From contig NZ_QKNW01000001.1 of the NCBI RefSeq assembly GCF_009663395.1, positions 1,364,001 through 1,428,000 on the forward strand: DNA of 64,000 nt, written 5' to 3'. This document shows, one piece after another, positions 45,033 to 54,564 of the stretch; position 1 is the stretch's first letter, and the number at the start of each line of letters is the position of its first letter. The position numbers were made by a program, and so were the translations under genes. The DNA is from Halosegnis longus (GTDB lineage: Archaea; Halobacteriota; Halobacteria; Halobacteriales; Haloarculaceae). The notes below the pieces were generated by a model that saw only the letters and a program-made list of their open reading frames with translations, did not search any database and was not told the origin of the DNA.

Positions 45033-45108
45033 ATCCGGCGGTTGCTCGCTCGGGGGGTAAATCCGCCGGTTCCGACGAACCCCGGAGATTAAACCCCGAC
45101 TTCGCGAT

Positions 45109-46248
45109 ATGTTATATATGATATCGCCACTGCTTATTCTTGGCTTGGTCGTCGCGGCGTTCGTCGGCTTCAACATCGGTGGGTCGTCGACGGGCGTCGC
45201 GTTCGGACCAGCAGTCGGCAGCGACATTATCAGCAAAGGCGGTGCGGCCGCGCTGATGACCGTCTTCGCCTTCGCCGGCGGCTGGTTTTCCGGCCGCAAC
45301 GTCATCCAGACGATGGGCGGTGAAATCGTCCCGGCGAGCTACTTCACGCTGATTGCGAGCGTCACTATCCTGCTGTTCGTCGGCCTGGCGCTGCTCATCT
45401 CGAATCTGTTCGGCGTGCCCGCCTCGACCTCGATGACTGCCGTCGGCGCGATCGCCGGGATGGGACTGGCAGAACGCGCGCTCCAGTGGGCGGTGATGGG
45501 CCAGATTATGGTGTGGTGGCTCGTCGCCCCGCTGCTCGGCTTCTGGGTCTGTACGATGATTGGTCGCTACTTCTACCCGTATCTGGACTCGTGGTTCGCA
45601 CTGGAGGAGGCCACCGGGCTGAAGCGGATGGTCACCCGGTTTCTCGTCGTCGCCATCGGCTGTTACATGGCCTACTCGGCGGGGGCGTCGAACGTCGCGA
45701 ACGCGGTCGCACCCCTCGTCGCCGGCGGCACCGGTCAACTGACGGCGAGTCAGGGTGTCTTCCTCGCCGGTGGTGCCATCGCCGTCGGCGCGTTCACCAT
45801 CGCTCGACGCACGCTCGACACAGTCGGGACGGGGCTGACCGACCTGCCGCTGCTCGCTGCGCTCATCGTCGAGGCGGTGTCGGCGACGCTCATCACGTTC
45901 CTCTCCGAGCTGGGGATTCCCGCCTCGCTCGCCGTCTCCGCGACGATGTGTATCATCGGGCTCGGCTGGGGGCGTGCCACCCGGACGAGCCGGCTCGTCG
46001 ACGTGGCGACGACGGCGATGGGCGGCAACACCTCCGAGACGGTCCAGCCCGGCGTCGACTCGCTCAACACCGACGACGATGAGATTCGGCCAATCGGCGA
46101 GGAGGAAACCGAGGAGCTGTCGGCGAACGACCTCTTTGACCCCGCGGCGACGGGCCGGGTCATCACGCTCTGGCTGGCGACGCCGACGCTGGCCGCAGTC
46201 GGCTCTTTCGTCGTGTTCGCGGTCGTCTTCCCGGTCGTGTTGGGGTGA
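45109..46248 (+). CDS. Inorganic phosphate transporter, PiT family
   Basis: A 379-residue membrane protein with about 10-12 hydrophobic segments and a central cytoplasmic loop. The second-half signature YSAGASNVANAVAPL is clear; the first-half signature is diverged (GFNIGGSSTGVAFGPAVG). It probably couples phosphate uptake to sodium or protons. A second ATG lies three codons later and either could be used. TATA-like AGATTAAAC lies 20 bases before the first. Confidence 0.87.
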   Translation: MLYMISPLLILGLVVAAFVGFNIGGSSTGVAFGPAVGSDIISKGGAAALMTVFAFAGGWFSGRNVIQTMGGEIVPASYFTLIASVTILLFVGLALLISNLFGVPASTSMTAVGAIAGMGLAERALQWAVMGQIMVWWLVAPLLGFWVCTMIGRYFYPYLDSWFALEEATGLKRMVTRFLVVAIGCYMAYSAGASNVANAVAPLVAGGTGQLTASQGVFLAGGAIAVGAFTIARRTLDTVGTGLTDLPLLAALIVEAVSATLITFLSELGIPASLAVSATMCIIGLGWGRATRTSRLVDVATTAMGGNTSETVQPGVDSLNTDDDEIRPIGEEETEELSANDLFDPAATGRVITLWLATPTLAAVGSFVVFAVVFPVVLG

Positions 46249-46267
46249 GGGTCATCGAAAAGGCGAC

Positions 46268-46277
46268 CTTTAACAAT
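46268..46277 (+). promoter_or_regulatory. TATA box of the ferredoxin gene
   Basis: CCTTTAACAA lies about 26 bases before the ATG at 46301. Confidence 0.4.
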
Positions 46278-46300
46278 AGCCGGATACAACATAGCTGTTG

Positions 46301-46690
46301 ATGCCAACTGTAGAATACCTCAACTACGAAGTGCTCGACGACCACGGCTGGTCGATGGACGACGACAACCTCTTCGAGGAGGCGGCTAGCGCCGGTCTCG
46401 ACGACGAGGACCACGGCGAGCTTGAGGTGAACGAGGGCGAGTACATCCTTGAGGCGGCCGAGGCACAGGGCTACGACTGGCCCTTCTCGTGTCGCGCCGG
46501 TGCGTGTGCAAACTGCGCGTCGATTGCCGTCGAGGGCGACATCGACATGGACATGCAGCAGATCCTCTCGGACGAGGAGGTCGAAGAGAAGGACGTCCGA
46601 CTCACCTGCATCGGTTCGCCCGCGACCGACGAGGTCAAAATCGTCTACAACGCGAAGCACCTCGATTACCTCCAGAACCGCGTCATCTGA
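46301..46690 (+). CDS. fdx: Halobacterial-type 2Fe-2S ferredoxin
   Basis: A 129-residue plant-type electron carrier typical of haloarchaea, supplying 2-oxoacid oxidoreductases and nitrogen metabolism. Cluster cysteines are in [13 protein letters not shown] and LTCIGSPA. The acidic N-terminal extension (LEEDD-type, here [16 protein letters not shown]) is a halophile hallmark. A TTG one codon earlier is disregarded. Its own promoter is present. Confidence 0.96.
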   Translation: MPTVEYLNYEVLDDHGWSMDDDNLFEEAASAGLDDEDHGELEVNEGEYILEAAEAQGYDWPFSCRAGACANCASIAVEGDIDMDMQQILSDEEVEEKDVRLTCIGSPATDEVKIVYNAKHLDYLQNRVI

Positions 46691-46817
46691 CTCGCACGGT
46701 CGACGCTTCGTTCTGCTCGTTTCTTTCTTTCACCCCCCAGCACCCGCAGTGTCGTCTGGCCGCGAAGACGTGACGCGATAGGGACTGTTTTACCCACCCC
46801 ATGGGGATGGACACGGG

Positions 46818-48032
46818 ATGAGGCTGTACCGCGTCGTCTCGCTCATCTTCGGCTGGCAGCTCGCGGCGAGCATCTGTTATTACGCCGTCTTCGCCGCGAC
46901 GCCCTTCTTCCGCGACGAGTTCGGACTCTCCGGTGCGGCAATCGGGTTCGTCGTGACGGCACTGACACTCGGGTACGCCGTGTTTCTGTTACCGCTCGGG
47001 GTGGTCACCGACCGCTACGGCGAGCGGCGGACTCTCACGCTCGGGCTGTGCGGGCTTGCGGTCGGCACCGTCCTCGTCGCCGTCTCGTGGTCGTACCTCT
47101 CGCTTTTACTCGCCGTCTTCCTGCTCGGCTCCGTCTACGGGACGGCGATGCCGGGGACGAACAAGGCCATCTTCGACAACACGCCCGTCGACCGCCAGAA
47201 CCTCGCCGTCGGCATCAAACAGGTGGGCGTGACGGCCGGCAGCGGGGCGAGCGCGCTCATCGTCACCGGACTCACGGGCAGCGTCGTGTGGTACGTCGCC
47301 GGCAGCCGACTCACGTGGGAGGTGAGCTTCCTGCTCGTGGGTGCACTCGGAGCCGTCGTCGCGGCGGCGTTCTGGCTCCTCTACCGGCCCGCGAGCACGA
47401 GCGACGAGGCGAGCATTCCGGAGTTCCGGACGCTGCTCTCGAACCGCCCCTATCGCGCACTCACGGCCGCCGGTGTCTGTATCGGGACGGGCGTGTTCAC
47501 GACGACCGGCTACACCGTCCTGTACATCGACGAGTCGGTCGGCGCGACCGTCGCCTACGGCGGCGTGGTGCTCGCCGGCCTCCAACTGTCGGGGAGTGTC
47601 GGCAGAGTGGTGACCGGCTGGCTGAGCGACACCGTGCCGGGTGAGCCACGCCGCGCAATCGGGGCGATTCTGCTGGTGCAGTGTCTCGCCAGCGGGCTGT
47701 TGTTCGCCCTCGTCGCCGTGACCGAGGGCGTGCTCCTGTCGACCGGCGCGCTGCTCGCGCTCGGCTTCTTCGCGCTCGGCTCGACCGGCGTCTACTACTC
47801 CTGTATGGCGACGCTCGTTCCCGTCGAACAGATGGGCGGGGCGACCGGCGGGGGACAGCTGGCGCTCACCACCGGGGCGCTCGTCGCGCCGCCGGCGTTC
47901 GGCTATCTCGCCGACACCGTCGGCTACCGGAGCAGTTGGCTGTTGCTCGCTGGCATCTCACTCCTTGGCGTGGTGTTCGTCGGCCGCGTCATCCAGCTGT
48001 CGCCGCCGAAGCGAGAACAGCCACTGGATTAA
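46818..48032 (+). CDS. MFS transporter
   Basis: A 404-residue membrane protein with about 12 hydrophobic segments. The loop signature is GVVTDRYGERRTLTLG, and KQVGVTAGSGASAL and GGQLALTTGALVAPP recall organic-acid/nitrate-type members. Upstream are a TATA-like CTGTTTTACC and the palindrome CCCCATGGGG. It is followed five bases later by a universal stress protein gene, so they form an operon. Substrate unknown. Confidence 0.87.
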   Translation: MRLYRVVSLIFGWQLAASICYYAVFAATPFFRDEFGLSGAAIGFVVTALTLGYAVFLLPLGVVTDRYGERRTLTLGLCGLAVGTVLVAVSWSYLSLLLAVFLLGSVYGTAMPGTNKAIFDNTPVDRQNLAVGIKQVGVTAGSGASALIVTGLTGSVVWYVAGSRLTWEVSFLLVGALGAVVAAAFWLLYRPASTSDEASIPEFRTLLSNRPYRALTAAGVCIGTGVFTTTGYTVLYIDESVGATVAYGGVVLAGLQLSGSVGRVVTGWLSDTVPGEPRRAIGAILLVQCLASGLLFALVAVTEGVLLSTGALLALGFFALGSTGVYYSCMATLVPVEQMGGATGGGQLALTTGALVAPPAFGYLADTVGYRSSWLLLAGISLLGVVFVGRVIQLSPPKREQPLD

Positions 48033-48037
48033 TCTTA

Positions 48038-48493
48038 ATGACCGGTGGCGGTGAACCGGCGAGCGTGTACCACGTGCTACTCGCTATCGACGGTGACGAG
48101 GACCGACTCGAACGACAGCTCGACACGCTCGATTCACTCCCCGGCCGCGAGGAGATTCGTGCGACCGTGCTGTACGTCCACGAAGAGGTAGACGTGCCGG
48201 GTGGGCCGGCGACCGTCATCGAGGCTATCAACCGCGAACTGGACGAACTGCAGGGCGTTCCGGACGTGGTGTACGACGCCGTCGACGCGCTCGACGAGAT
48301 GGGTATCGAAACCGAGACGGCGGCGCAGGTCGGCAAGCCGGCAGAGCGCATCCTCGATGCCGCAGACGAACTCGACGTGGACGTCATCCTCATCGCCGGA
48401 CGGAATCGCAGCCCGGCCGGGAAGGCCATCTTCGGGAGCGTCACACAGGGTGTCATCATCGACAGCGACCGACCGGTGCTCGTGGCTTCCTGA
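48038..48493 (+). CDS. Universal stress protein (UspA) family protein
   Basis: A 151-residue alpha/beta protein. The first strand is YHVLLAIDGDEDRL and the last third has DVILIAGRNRSPAGKAIFGSV, close to the ATP-binding GxxGx9GS pattern, though its second glycine is changed. It may bind ATP and act as a stress or transport regulator. ATG 48038 comes five bases after the MFS stop. Many haloarchaeal Usp genes sit by transporters. Confidence 0.85.
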   Translation: MTGGGEPASVYHVLLAIDGDEDRLERQLDTLDSLPGREEIRATVLYVHEEVDVPGGPATVIEAINRELDELQGVPDVVYDAVDALDEMGIETETAAQVGKPAERILDAADELDVDVILIAGRNRSPAGKAIFGSVTQGVIIDSDRPVLVAS

Positions 48494-48560
48494 TTTTCAC
48501 GTTTCTAATCGTTCATTAACATTCGTTCGATATATTGGCCCTTTTTCGTGTGAACGACAG

Positions 48561-48568
48561 TGTTAAAC
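48561..48568 (+). promoter_or_regulatory. TATA box of the TAXI-TRAP gene
   Basis: TGTTAAAC lies about 28 bases before the ATG at 48593. The preceding 60 bases are unusually AT-rich, with repeated CGTTCA/CGTTCG words that might be regulator sites. Confidence 0.45.
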
Positions 48569-48592
48569 ATTCCCTTGCCAAGAACTACACAC

Positions 48593-49654
48593 ATGTCTGA
48601 AGACGGGATTAGCCGACGCGACATGGTGAAAGGCGCAGCAACTACGATGGGAGTCATCACGATGGCGGGCTGTAGCAGTGGTGGCGGTGGCGACGGCGAG
48701 AACTATCAGGTGACGATTGCGGGTACGTCCTCGGGCAGTTCGACCCAGCAGGCCGGGCAGGCACTCGCGCGTGCGGCAAGCCAGCACAGCGACTCGCTGA
48801 ACATCTCCGTGCAGGTCACGGACGGCTGGACGGCGAACCTCTACGAGTACGACAGCGACAACATCTCCGCGATGGGCGTCGACAACAACTCCCTCTCGAA
48901 GGCGATGAACGACGAGGGCCCGTTCGCGGAGGAGCCGGTCGACTCGCTCCCGATGCAGGGGTTCGTCTTCACGAACCTGGAAATCTACTGGGTCGCGACC
49001 GAAGACTCCGGCATCGAGTCGACGGCCGACCTCGCCGAGGGTGGCTACACCATCTACCCGATTCAGCCGGGCTTCGGGACGCGACTCCTCACCGAGGAGG
49101 TCATCCGCGAGGCGGGGCTGTGGGAGCCGAACGAGATTCTCAACGTCGGCACGAGCGACATCGCCGGCGCAGTCGAGGAGGGCCGCGTCGACGCCCTCGC
49201 CATCTACGGCGCGAACGGCGTCGCGCTCTCCAGTTGGGTCCAGGAGGTCGACGTTCGCTCCGGCGGCGGACTCAACGTCATCGAGGTCGACGACAACTTC
49301 GAGCAGGCAATCGACAACGTCGGGGGCGCAATCAAGAAGTCCGGGCTGGAGCCGTACGGCTGGGAGCAGGACGTGACGAGCATCACCGACACCACGACCG
49401 CGTGGGTGCTCGCCGGTCAGTGGGCCTTCGGTCCGGACGTGCCCGCGGGCGCGACCCAGGAAATCGCCCGCATCTCCAGTGAACACTGGGAGTCCATCCA
49501 GGAGTCCGACCCGACGGCGCTCGACCACTCCGACCCCGAGTCGATGACGACGGCCGTCATCCCCGAACTGGAGATTCACCCCGGCGTCGCAGACTTCTTC
49601 GAGCAGGAGGGCGTCTGGAACGACGAGTGGACCCGCGGCGAGACCAACGAGTAA
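48593..49654 (+). CDS. TAXI family TRAP transporter solute-binding lipoprotein
   Basis: A 353-residue periplasm-side receptor. The signal has twin arginines (SRRDMVKGAATTMG) and a lipobox cysteine (MAGC), so it is a Tat lipoprotein. A Gly-rich linker follows, then the TAXI body (VTIAGTSSGSSTQQAGQALARA, GVDNNSLSKAM, GFGTRLLTEE). These receptors bind small organic acids or amino acids and hand them to the fused permease encoded next. The ligand is unknown; the neighbours suggest a C5 dicarboxylate. Confidence 0.9.
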   Translation: MSEDGISRRDMVKGAATTMGVITMAGCSSGGGGDGENYQVTIAGTSSGSSTQQAGQALARAASQHSDSLNISVQVTDGWTANLYEYDSDNISAMGVDNNSLSKAMNDEGPFAEEPVDSLPMQGFVFTNLEIYWVATEDSGIESTADLAEGGYTIYPIQPGFGTRLLTEEVIREAGLWEPNEILNVGTSDIAGAVEEGRVDALAIYGANGVALSSWVQEVDVRSGGGLNVIEVDDNFEQAIDNVGGAIKKSGLEPYGWEQDVTSITDTTTAWVLAGQWAFGPDVPAGATQEIARISSEHWESIQESDPTALDHSDPESMTTAVIPELEIHPGVADFFEQEGVWNDEWTRGETNE

Positions 49655-49754
49655 CGCCCGGGCGTCGAAGCACTAAACAATCTCAACTTACATGAACGAA
49701 CATGCACATTACGAATAGGTCGACGTGTAGCGGCCACGTACCGGCGGGTGGACG

Positions 49755-51815
49755 ATGAGCGGACCGGAAGAGCAGGTAGCCGACGCGGATATCGGCTTCG
49801 AGCGCGAGCAGCCGGGCGACGCGGAGCTCGTCTCGCTGCGGAACGTGCTCATCATCTGCTCCGTCGTCTTCTGGCTCGGCATCATGTGGTACGCGTACGC
49901 CCTGCCGATGTCGCGCGCGCTGCTTGCCGTGTTGTTCCTCGGCGCGATCTTGGAGATGTACATTCTGACGGAGCTGATGGCGATGGGTGGTGGCGGTCGC
50001 GGCCACCTCGTCCCGGAGTTGAAACAGGCGTTCGGGCCGGGGAATCGGCTCCACGCGACCCTGTTGACGCTTTCCGCCGTCGACATCCTCATCACCACCG
50101 TCTACATCGGCTGGAACTTCCAGGCGCTGTACGTTGAGCGAGCCGGCCGCGCGCTCCCACACGAGTACGTGATGGCGGCGGTGTTCTCGCTCGTGATGAT
50201 TTATCTGACGTGGCGCTCGTTCGGCCGGACGTTCCTCGCGGTGGTCCTCATCGGCTTCGCGTACGGTCGCTTCGGTGCGTTCGCGCCCGGTCCCCTGCAA
50301 CACGGCGGGCTCGGCGTCGACCGCATCCTCCGGACCGTCGTCATCAGCGTCGACGGGTTCTACGGCTTCCTGACGCAGCTCGTCGCCGCGTGGATTGCGC
50401 TGTTCCTGCTGTACGCCGGTCTGTTGAAGGCGTACGGCGCGTTCGATCTCATCATGCGGCTGGCGTTCCGGTCGGCGAAGTACATCGACTCGGGTATCGC
50501 CCAGACCGCCGTCCTGTCGTCTGCGGTCATCGGCTCCGTCAACGGAAGCCAGACCGCAAACGCCGGGATGACCGGCTCGTTCACGATTCCGCTGATGAAA
50601 CGCTACGGGGTGAAACCCGAGACGGCGGGCGGTATCGAGGCGGTCGCGTCGACGGCCGGACAGGTGCTCCCGCCGGTGATGGGTGCCGGTGCGTTCATCA
50701 TGGCGTCGCTCATCCCCGGTATCACCTACGTCGACGTCATCGTCGCCGGGCTGATTCCGGCGGCCATCCTCTCGTTGACGATTTTCGTCGCGGTGCATTA
50801 CGTCGCCGCGCCGCAGCTGGACAACACCAGCGCCGAATCGCTGCTCGGTGACAAGCTCCCCCGCAGCGAGTTCGCCTCCGAGAGTCTGAAGTACGGCATC
50901 CCGCTCGCGGTGCTCATCTACAAGCTGGGCATCCAACAGGTGACCGTCGGGACCGCGGCGCTGTGGACGACGGCCGCCATGCTGTTGACCGGGATTCTGT
51001 TTCCAATCGTTCACGCCGCCGCCGGCACGAACGAGGAGTCCCCCGTCGGAGCGCTCAAGCGAACCCTCTGGGAGACCCTCGACGGCTGTCGTGAGGGTGT
51101 CGTCGTGCTCGCGCCGGTCGCGATTATCCTCGCGGCCATCAACGGCGTGGTCGACATCCTCACCGCGACGGGTGTGCCGACGGCGATCTCGCTCACGCTG
51201 CTCGACCTCTCGGGTGGCGTGTTGATCGTCGCGGCCATCCTCTCGATGATCATCTGTATCGTCCTCGGACTGGGAATGCCGACGACGGCCTCCTACACCA
51301 TCGTCGCGCTGCTGGTCGCGCCGACGCTCATCAGTCAGTTCTTCCTGCCGGAGCTGGCGAGTCACTTCTTCGTCTTCTACGCCGCGATTCTCGCCGGCCT
51401 GACGCCACCGATTGCGACCTGTGTCGCCGTGGCGTGTGGTATCGCGGGCGCGGACTTCTGGCGCAGCTGTGTGGAGGCGATCAAAATCTCCGCGCCGCTG
51501 TTCGTGTTGCCGTTCGTCTTCGTCTACCACCCGGATATCGTCTCGGCTGAACTCAACATGGCGACGGCACAGATCGGCATCCTCGCGATGCTCGGTGCGG
51601 TGGCCATCATCCACGGCATCAACTTCCCGTTCCGCTTCGATTCGCGGGTACAGGTACTCGGTGCTCGCGTCGTCTTCTTCGTCGGCGGAGTCATCACGAT
51701 GGTCTACCCGACGTTCCTGATTCAGGCCGGCGCAGTCGGCGTCCTCGCGATTCTGTACGGGTCACAGGTCGCGACCGGGCAGGCGAGTCTCCGCCCGGCG
51801 GAAGTCGAAGGCTAA
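49755..51815 (+). CDS. TRAP transporter fused permease (4TM/12TM, DctQ-M type)
   Basis: A 686-residue membrane protein with about 16 hydrophobic segments. Signature stretches: GSVNGSQTANAGMTGSFTIP, VASTAGQVLPPVMGAG and LGLGMPTTASYTIVALL. The fused DctQ/M architecture goes with TAXI receptors. It probably uses the sodium gradient. Downstream, 169 bases separate it from the LeuA-like gene; I see no clear promoter there. Confidence 0.93.
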   Translation: MSGPEEQVADADIGFEREQPGDAELVSLRNVLIICSVVFWLGIMWYAYALPMSRALLAVLFLGAILEMYILTELMAMGGGGRGHLVPELKQAFGPGNRLHATLLTLSAVDILITTVYIGWNFQALYVERAGRALPHEYVMAAVFSLVMIYLTWRSFGRTFLAVVLIGFAYGRFGAFAPGPLQHGGLGVDRILRTVVISVDGFYGFLTQLVAAWIALFLLYAGLLKAYGAFDLIMRLAFRSAKYIDSGIAQTAVLSSAVIGSVNGSQTANAGMTGSFTIPLMKRYGVKPETAGGIEAVASTAGQVLPPVMGAGAFIMASLIPGITYVDVIVAGLIPAAILSLTIFVAVHYVAAPQLDNTSAESLLGDKLPRSEFASESLKYGIPLAVLIYKLGIQQVTVGTAALWTTAAMLLTGILFPIVHAAAGTNEESPVGALKRTLWETLDGCREGVVVLAPVAIILAAINGVVDILTATGVPTAISLTLLDLSGGVLIVAAILSMIICIVLGLGMPTTASYTIVALLVAPTLISQFFLPELASHFFVFYAAILAGLTPPIATCVAVACGIAGADFWRSCVEAIKISAPLFVLPFVFVYHPDIVSAELNMATAQIGILAMLGAVAIIHGINFPFRFDSRVQVLGARVVFFVGGVITMVYPTFLIQAGAVGVLAILYGSQVATGQASLRPAEVEG

Positions 51816-51984
51816 CCCGGCTTCTTCTCCTCTCTGCGTCGCACGCCGTCGAGCCGCGGCTGTCCCACAGCTACGGTGACGAGTAGAGCTATGTTCAGCT
51901 GTCGTGTACGGTGGGCCGTATGCTACCTTGGTTCGTGACTTCGCGACCCGGTAACCGTTCGCCGCGACGGCTCGGGGGGCTGTG

Positions 51985-53091
51985 ATGACTGGACTCAAAG
52001 ACGTCACGCTCCGTGAGGGCGCACAGATGCCGGGGCTGGACATCGGCGACGAGCAGGGCCGCGCCGTCATCGAGGCGCTCGCGTCGCTCGGACTCGGTCG
52101 AGTCGAGCTTTCATTCCCCAGGGCGACGCCGCGCGAGTCGTGGTATCGAGCCGCCGAGCGCCACGGGCTGGAGACCGCGGCGCTCGCGCGGTCGATTCCG
52201 GCCGACGTCGAGGCCGCCCTCGCGGTCGAGCCGGACGAAATCGAGATCATCATCACGACCTCCGAGCTCCAACTGGAGCACGCGCTCGGGAAATCACGGC
52301 AGGCGGCCGAGACGATGATGCGCGACGCCGTCGAACTGGCTGTCGACGGTGGCGTCCGGGCCGGAGTCACGCTGATGGATGCGGTTCGCGCCGACGGAGA
52401 CGTGCTCGATAGCTACGCCGAGACCGCCGTCGAGGCGGGGGCGAGCCACGTCACCGTCGCAGACACGACCGGGGCGGGCGACCCGAGCAGCGTCGCCGAG
52501 ACGGTTCGGGGCGTGGTCGAGACCGTCGGCAGCGAGGCGGGCGTGACAATTCACCCCCACGATGACATGGACGTCGGGGCGGCGAACGCCAAGGCGGGCG
52601 TCGAGGCCGGCGCGGACAGCGTCGACGCCACCGTCGGCGGTCTCGGTGAGCGGGCGGGAAACGCCCCACTGGAGGCCGTCGCGGTTCTGCTGGCGGAACA
52701 CGGCGAGCCGTTCGACATCGACCACGCGAAGCTGACGCCCGTCTGTCGCCGGGTCCACGAGCTACTCGACGTGCCACTCGACCCCACCACGCCCGTCATC
52801 GGGGAGGCGGTCCACCGCCACGAGAGCGGTCTCCACACCGCGGCGATGCTCAGTGACCCGGCCGCCTACGAGGGGTTCGACCCGACGCGCTACGGGGCCG
52901 ACCGACACCTCCTCTTCGGCCGCGGAACCGGGAGCGGTGCCGTTCGGACGCTGCTCACCGATGCCGGTATCGAGCCGACCGAGGACAGAGTCACTCGCGC
53001 GCTCACCGTGATTCACGAGACCGCTACGGACCGCGGGGAACCGCTCTCCGAGCAGGAAGCCCGCGACATCGTCCGCGAGCGCGTCGAGTGA
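51985..53091 (+). CDS. LeuA/homocitrate-synthase-like DRE-TIM enzyme (C-C bond forming or cleaving)
   Basis: A 368-residue TIM-barrel metalloenzyme, without the C-terminal LeuA allosteric domain. Motifs: LKDVTLREGAQMPG (DxTLRxG), VTIHPHDDMDVGAANA (HxH-type metal ligands), GGLGERAGNAPLE and HRHESGLHTAAML. It may condense acetyl-CoA with a 2-oxo acid, as in isopropylmalate, citramalate or homocitrate synthases, or run the reverse cleavage of a citramalyl-CoA-like compound. ATG 51985 is chosen over GTG 51982. It is alone on the plus strand between the transporter and the minus-strand CoA genes. Confidence 0.83.
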   Translation: MTGLKDVTLREGAQMPGLDIGDEQGRAVIEALASLGLGRVELSFPRATPRESWYRAAERHGLETAALARSIPADVEAALAVEPDEIEIIITTSELQLEHALGKSRQAAETMMRDAVELAVDGGVRAGVTLMDAVRADGDVLDSYAETAVEAGASHVTVADTTGAGDPSSVAETVRGVVETVGSEAGVTIHPHDDMDVGAANAKAGVEAGADSVDATVGGLGERAGNAPLEAVAVLLAEHGEPFDIDHAKLTPVCRRVHELLDVPLDPTTPVIGEAVHRHESGLHTAAMLSDPAAYEGFDPTRYGADRHLLFGRGTGSGAVRTLLTDAGIEPTEDRVTRALTVIHETATDRGEPLSEQEARDIVRERVE

Positions 53092-53109
53092 CGGCCCACG
53101 GGGTCGCGG

Positions 53110-54564
53110 CTACTCGCCGTCCGTCCAGTCGAAGACCGTTTCGAGGTCGTGGGGGACGTGGCCGCCGGCGGCGGTCGCGCGGTCGAGATACTCGTCGAGC
53201 GCCGACCGGAAGGACGGGGCTGCACACTCCCGGAGTTCACGCGCTCGCTCGCGAGGCGATAACCCACGCAGGTCCGCCACGCCGTGTTCGGTCACCACGA
53301 CGTCGAGGTCGTGTTCCGTGTGGTCGACGTGGGGGACCATCGGGACGATACGCGACACCTCCCCGCCGGCCGCGGTCGAGGGGAGCGCGATAATCGACAG
53401 CGGGGCGTTTCTGGTGAAGTCGCCGCTCCCGCCGATGCCGCTGATGAGCCGCGATCCGTTCACGTTCGTCGAGTTGACGTGGCCGTAGAGGTCGACGCCG
53501 ACGGCGCTGTTGATGGCGACGACGCCGAACCGGTCGATGAGCGACGCCCGATTCGACACGTCGCCGGGTCTGAGGAGCACGTCCTCGGCGTACCGGTCTG
53601 CCGACTCGAACAGCCGGGTCTGTCCCTCGGCCGACAGGGCGAGTGAGGTCGCGCTCGCGGCCTCGAGTTTCCCGTCGTCGAGCAGGTCGAGCAGGCCGTC
53701 CTGAATCACCTCGCCGTAGTAGATGAGGTCGCGGTCCCCGAGGTCGGCGTCGCCGATGGCACGCATGAGGGCGTTGCCGAGACTGCCGACGCCGAACTGG
53801 AGGCGGACGGACTCCTCGTACAGCGGCGAGCGGTCGACTTCCCGCTCCATGAACGAGCCGAGGTTGGCGGCGATTTCGAGGTCCGTCTCCGTCGGGTCGC
53901 GGAACTCATAGGGCACGTCCCGGCGGTCCGTCTCCACGACCGCGGACAGCTTCGCGGGGTCGAACTGGATTCTCGCGTCGCCGATGCGCTCGCCGGGGTG
54001 TGAGAGCGGAATCGGCTCGCGGTTCGGGGGGATTTCGGGTCGGTACACGTCGTGGAACTGTTCGAGCGCCCGCGGCTGTGCGGTGTTCACCTCGACGATG
54101 AGTTCGTCGGCGCTCTCGATGAACGCGGGCGTCAGCCCGAGCGAGGTGGACGGGACGAGCCAGTCTTCTCCGACGCTGACCGCCTCGACGACTGCGATAT
54201 CGGGGTCGACCATCCCGCCGAACTGCACGTCGTCGCCGAGCGTCGAGATGTGGCGGTCGGCGAAGGCGACCTCGCCGGCGTTGATGGCCTCGCGAATGGC
54301 GTCGCGTGCCTGGAACGGGTAGCGGCGGGCCATCGCGTCGGCCTCGACGAGCGCCACGTCGATTTCCTCGCCGACGCTCCCGCCGCTGACGACCGCAAGC
54401 GAGAGGTCGCGCTCAGACTCGGCCAGCGTCTCCGGCACCAGCTTCGGGTAGCCGACGCTGCCGAAGCCGCTGACGAGCATCGTCGCGTCGTCGCCGACGT
54501 GTTCGCTCGCCGCCTCGGGGGAGGCGACCGGGAGGTCCCCCTCGGTTCGGGCCTCGAAGCTCAC
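53110..54564 (-). CDS. Acetyl-CoA hydrolase/4-hydroxybutyrate CoA-transferase family protein
   Basis: A 484-residue class I-type CoA-transferase, starting at a GTG overlapping the MaoC stop. The catalytic glutamate is probably E285 in YYGEVIQDGLLDLL. The glycine-rich SGIGGSGDFTRNA and the VVTEHGVADLRG block are typical. In NSAVGVDLYGHVN a position that is often Glu is Gly. It would move CoA from succinyl-CoA or acetyl-CoA to a free acid. Yersinia RipA (itaconate CoA-transferase) belongs to this family. Co-transcribed with MaoC and ACAD genes. Confidence 0.9.
   Translation of the reverse strand: MSFEARTEGDLPVASPEAASEHVGDDATMLVSGFGSVGYPKLVPETLAESERDLSLAVVSGGSVGEEIDVALVEADAMARRYPFQARDAIREAINAGEVAFADRHISTLGDDVQFGGMVDPDIAVVEAVSVGEDWLVPSTSLGLTPAFIESADELIVEVNTAQPRALEQFHDVYRPEIPPNREPIPLSHPGERIGDARIQFDPAKLSAVVETDRRDVPYEFRDPTETDLEIAANLGSFMEREVDRSPLYEESVRLQFGVGSLGNALMRAIGDADLGDRDLIYYGEVIQDGLLDLLDDGKLEAASATSLALSAEGQTRLFESADRYAEDVLLRPGDVSNRASLIDRFGVVAINSAVGVDLYGHVNSTNVNGSRLISGIGGSGDFTRNAPLSIIALPSTAAGGEVSRIVPMVPHVDHTEHDLDVVVTEHGVADLRGLSPRERARELRECAAPSFRSALDEYLDRATAAGGHVPHDLETVFDWTDGE

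Noticed and set aside
46797-46806. Palindrome CCCCATGGGG before the MFS gene, similar to the surface-locus hairpins.
   Set aside because: Its arms leave little or no loop, it is not followed by AGG, and a single short GC palindrome is not convincing.
49683-51614. Long antisense frame opposite the TRAP permease.
   Set aside because: Composition (Arg/Asp/His-rich, repetitive) is a codon-bias shadow of the permease gene.
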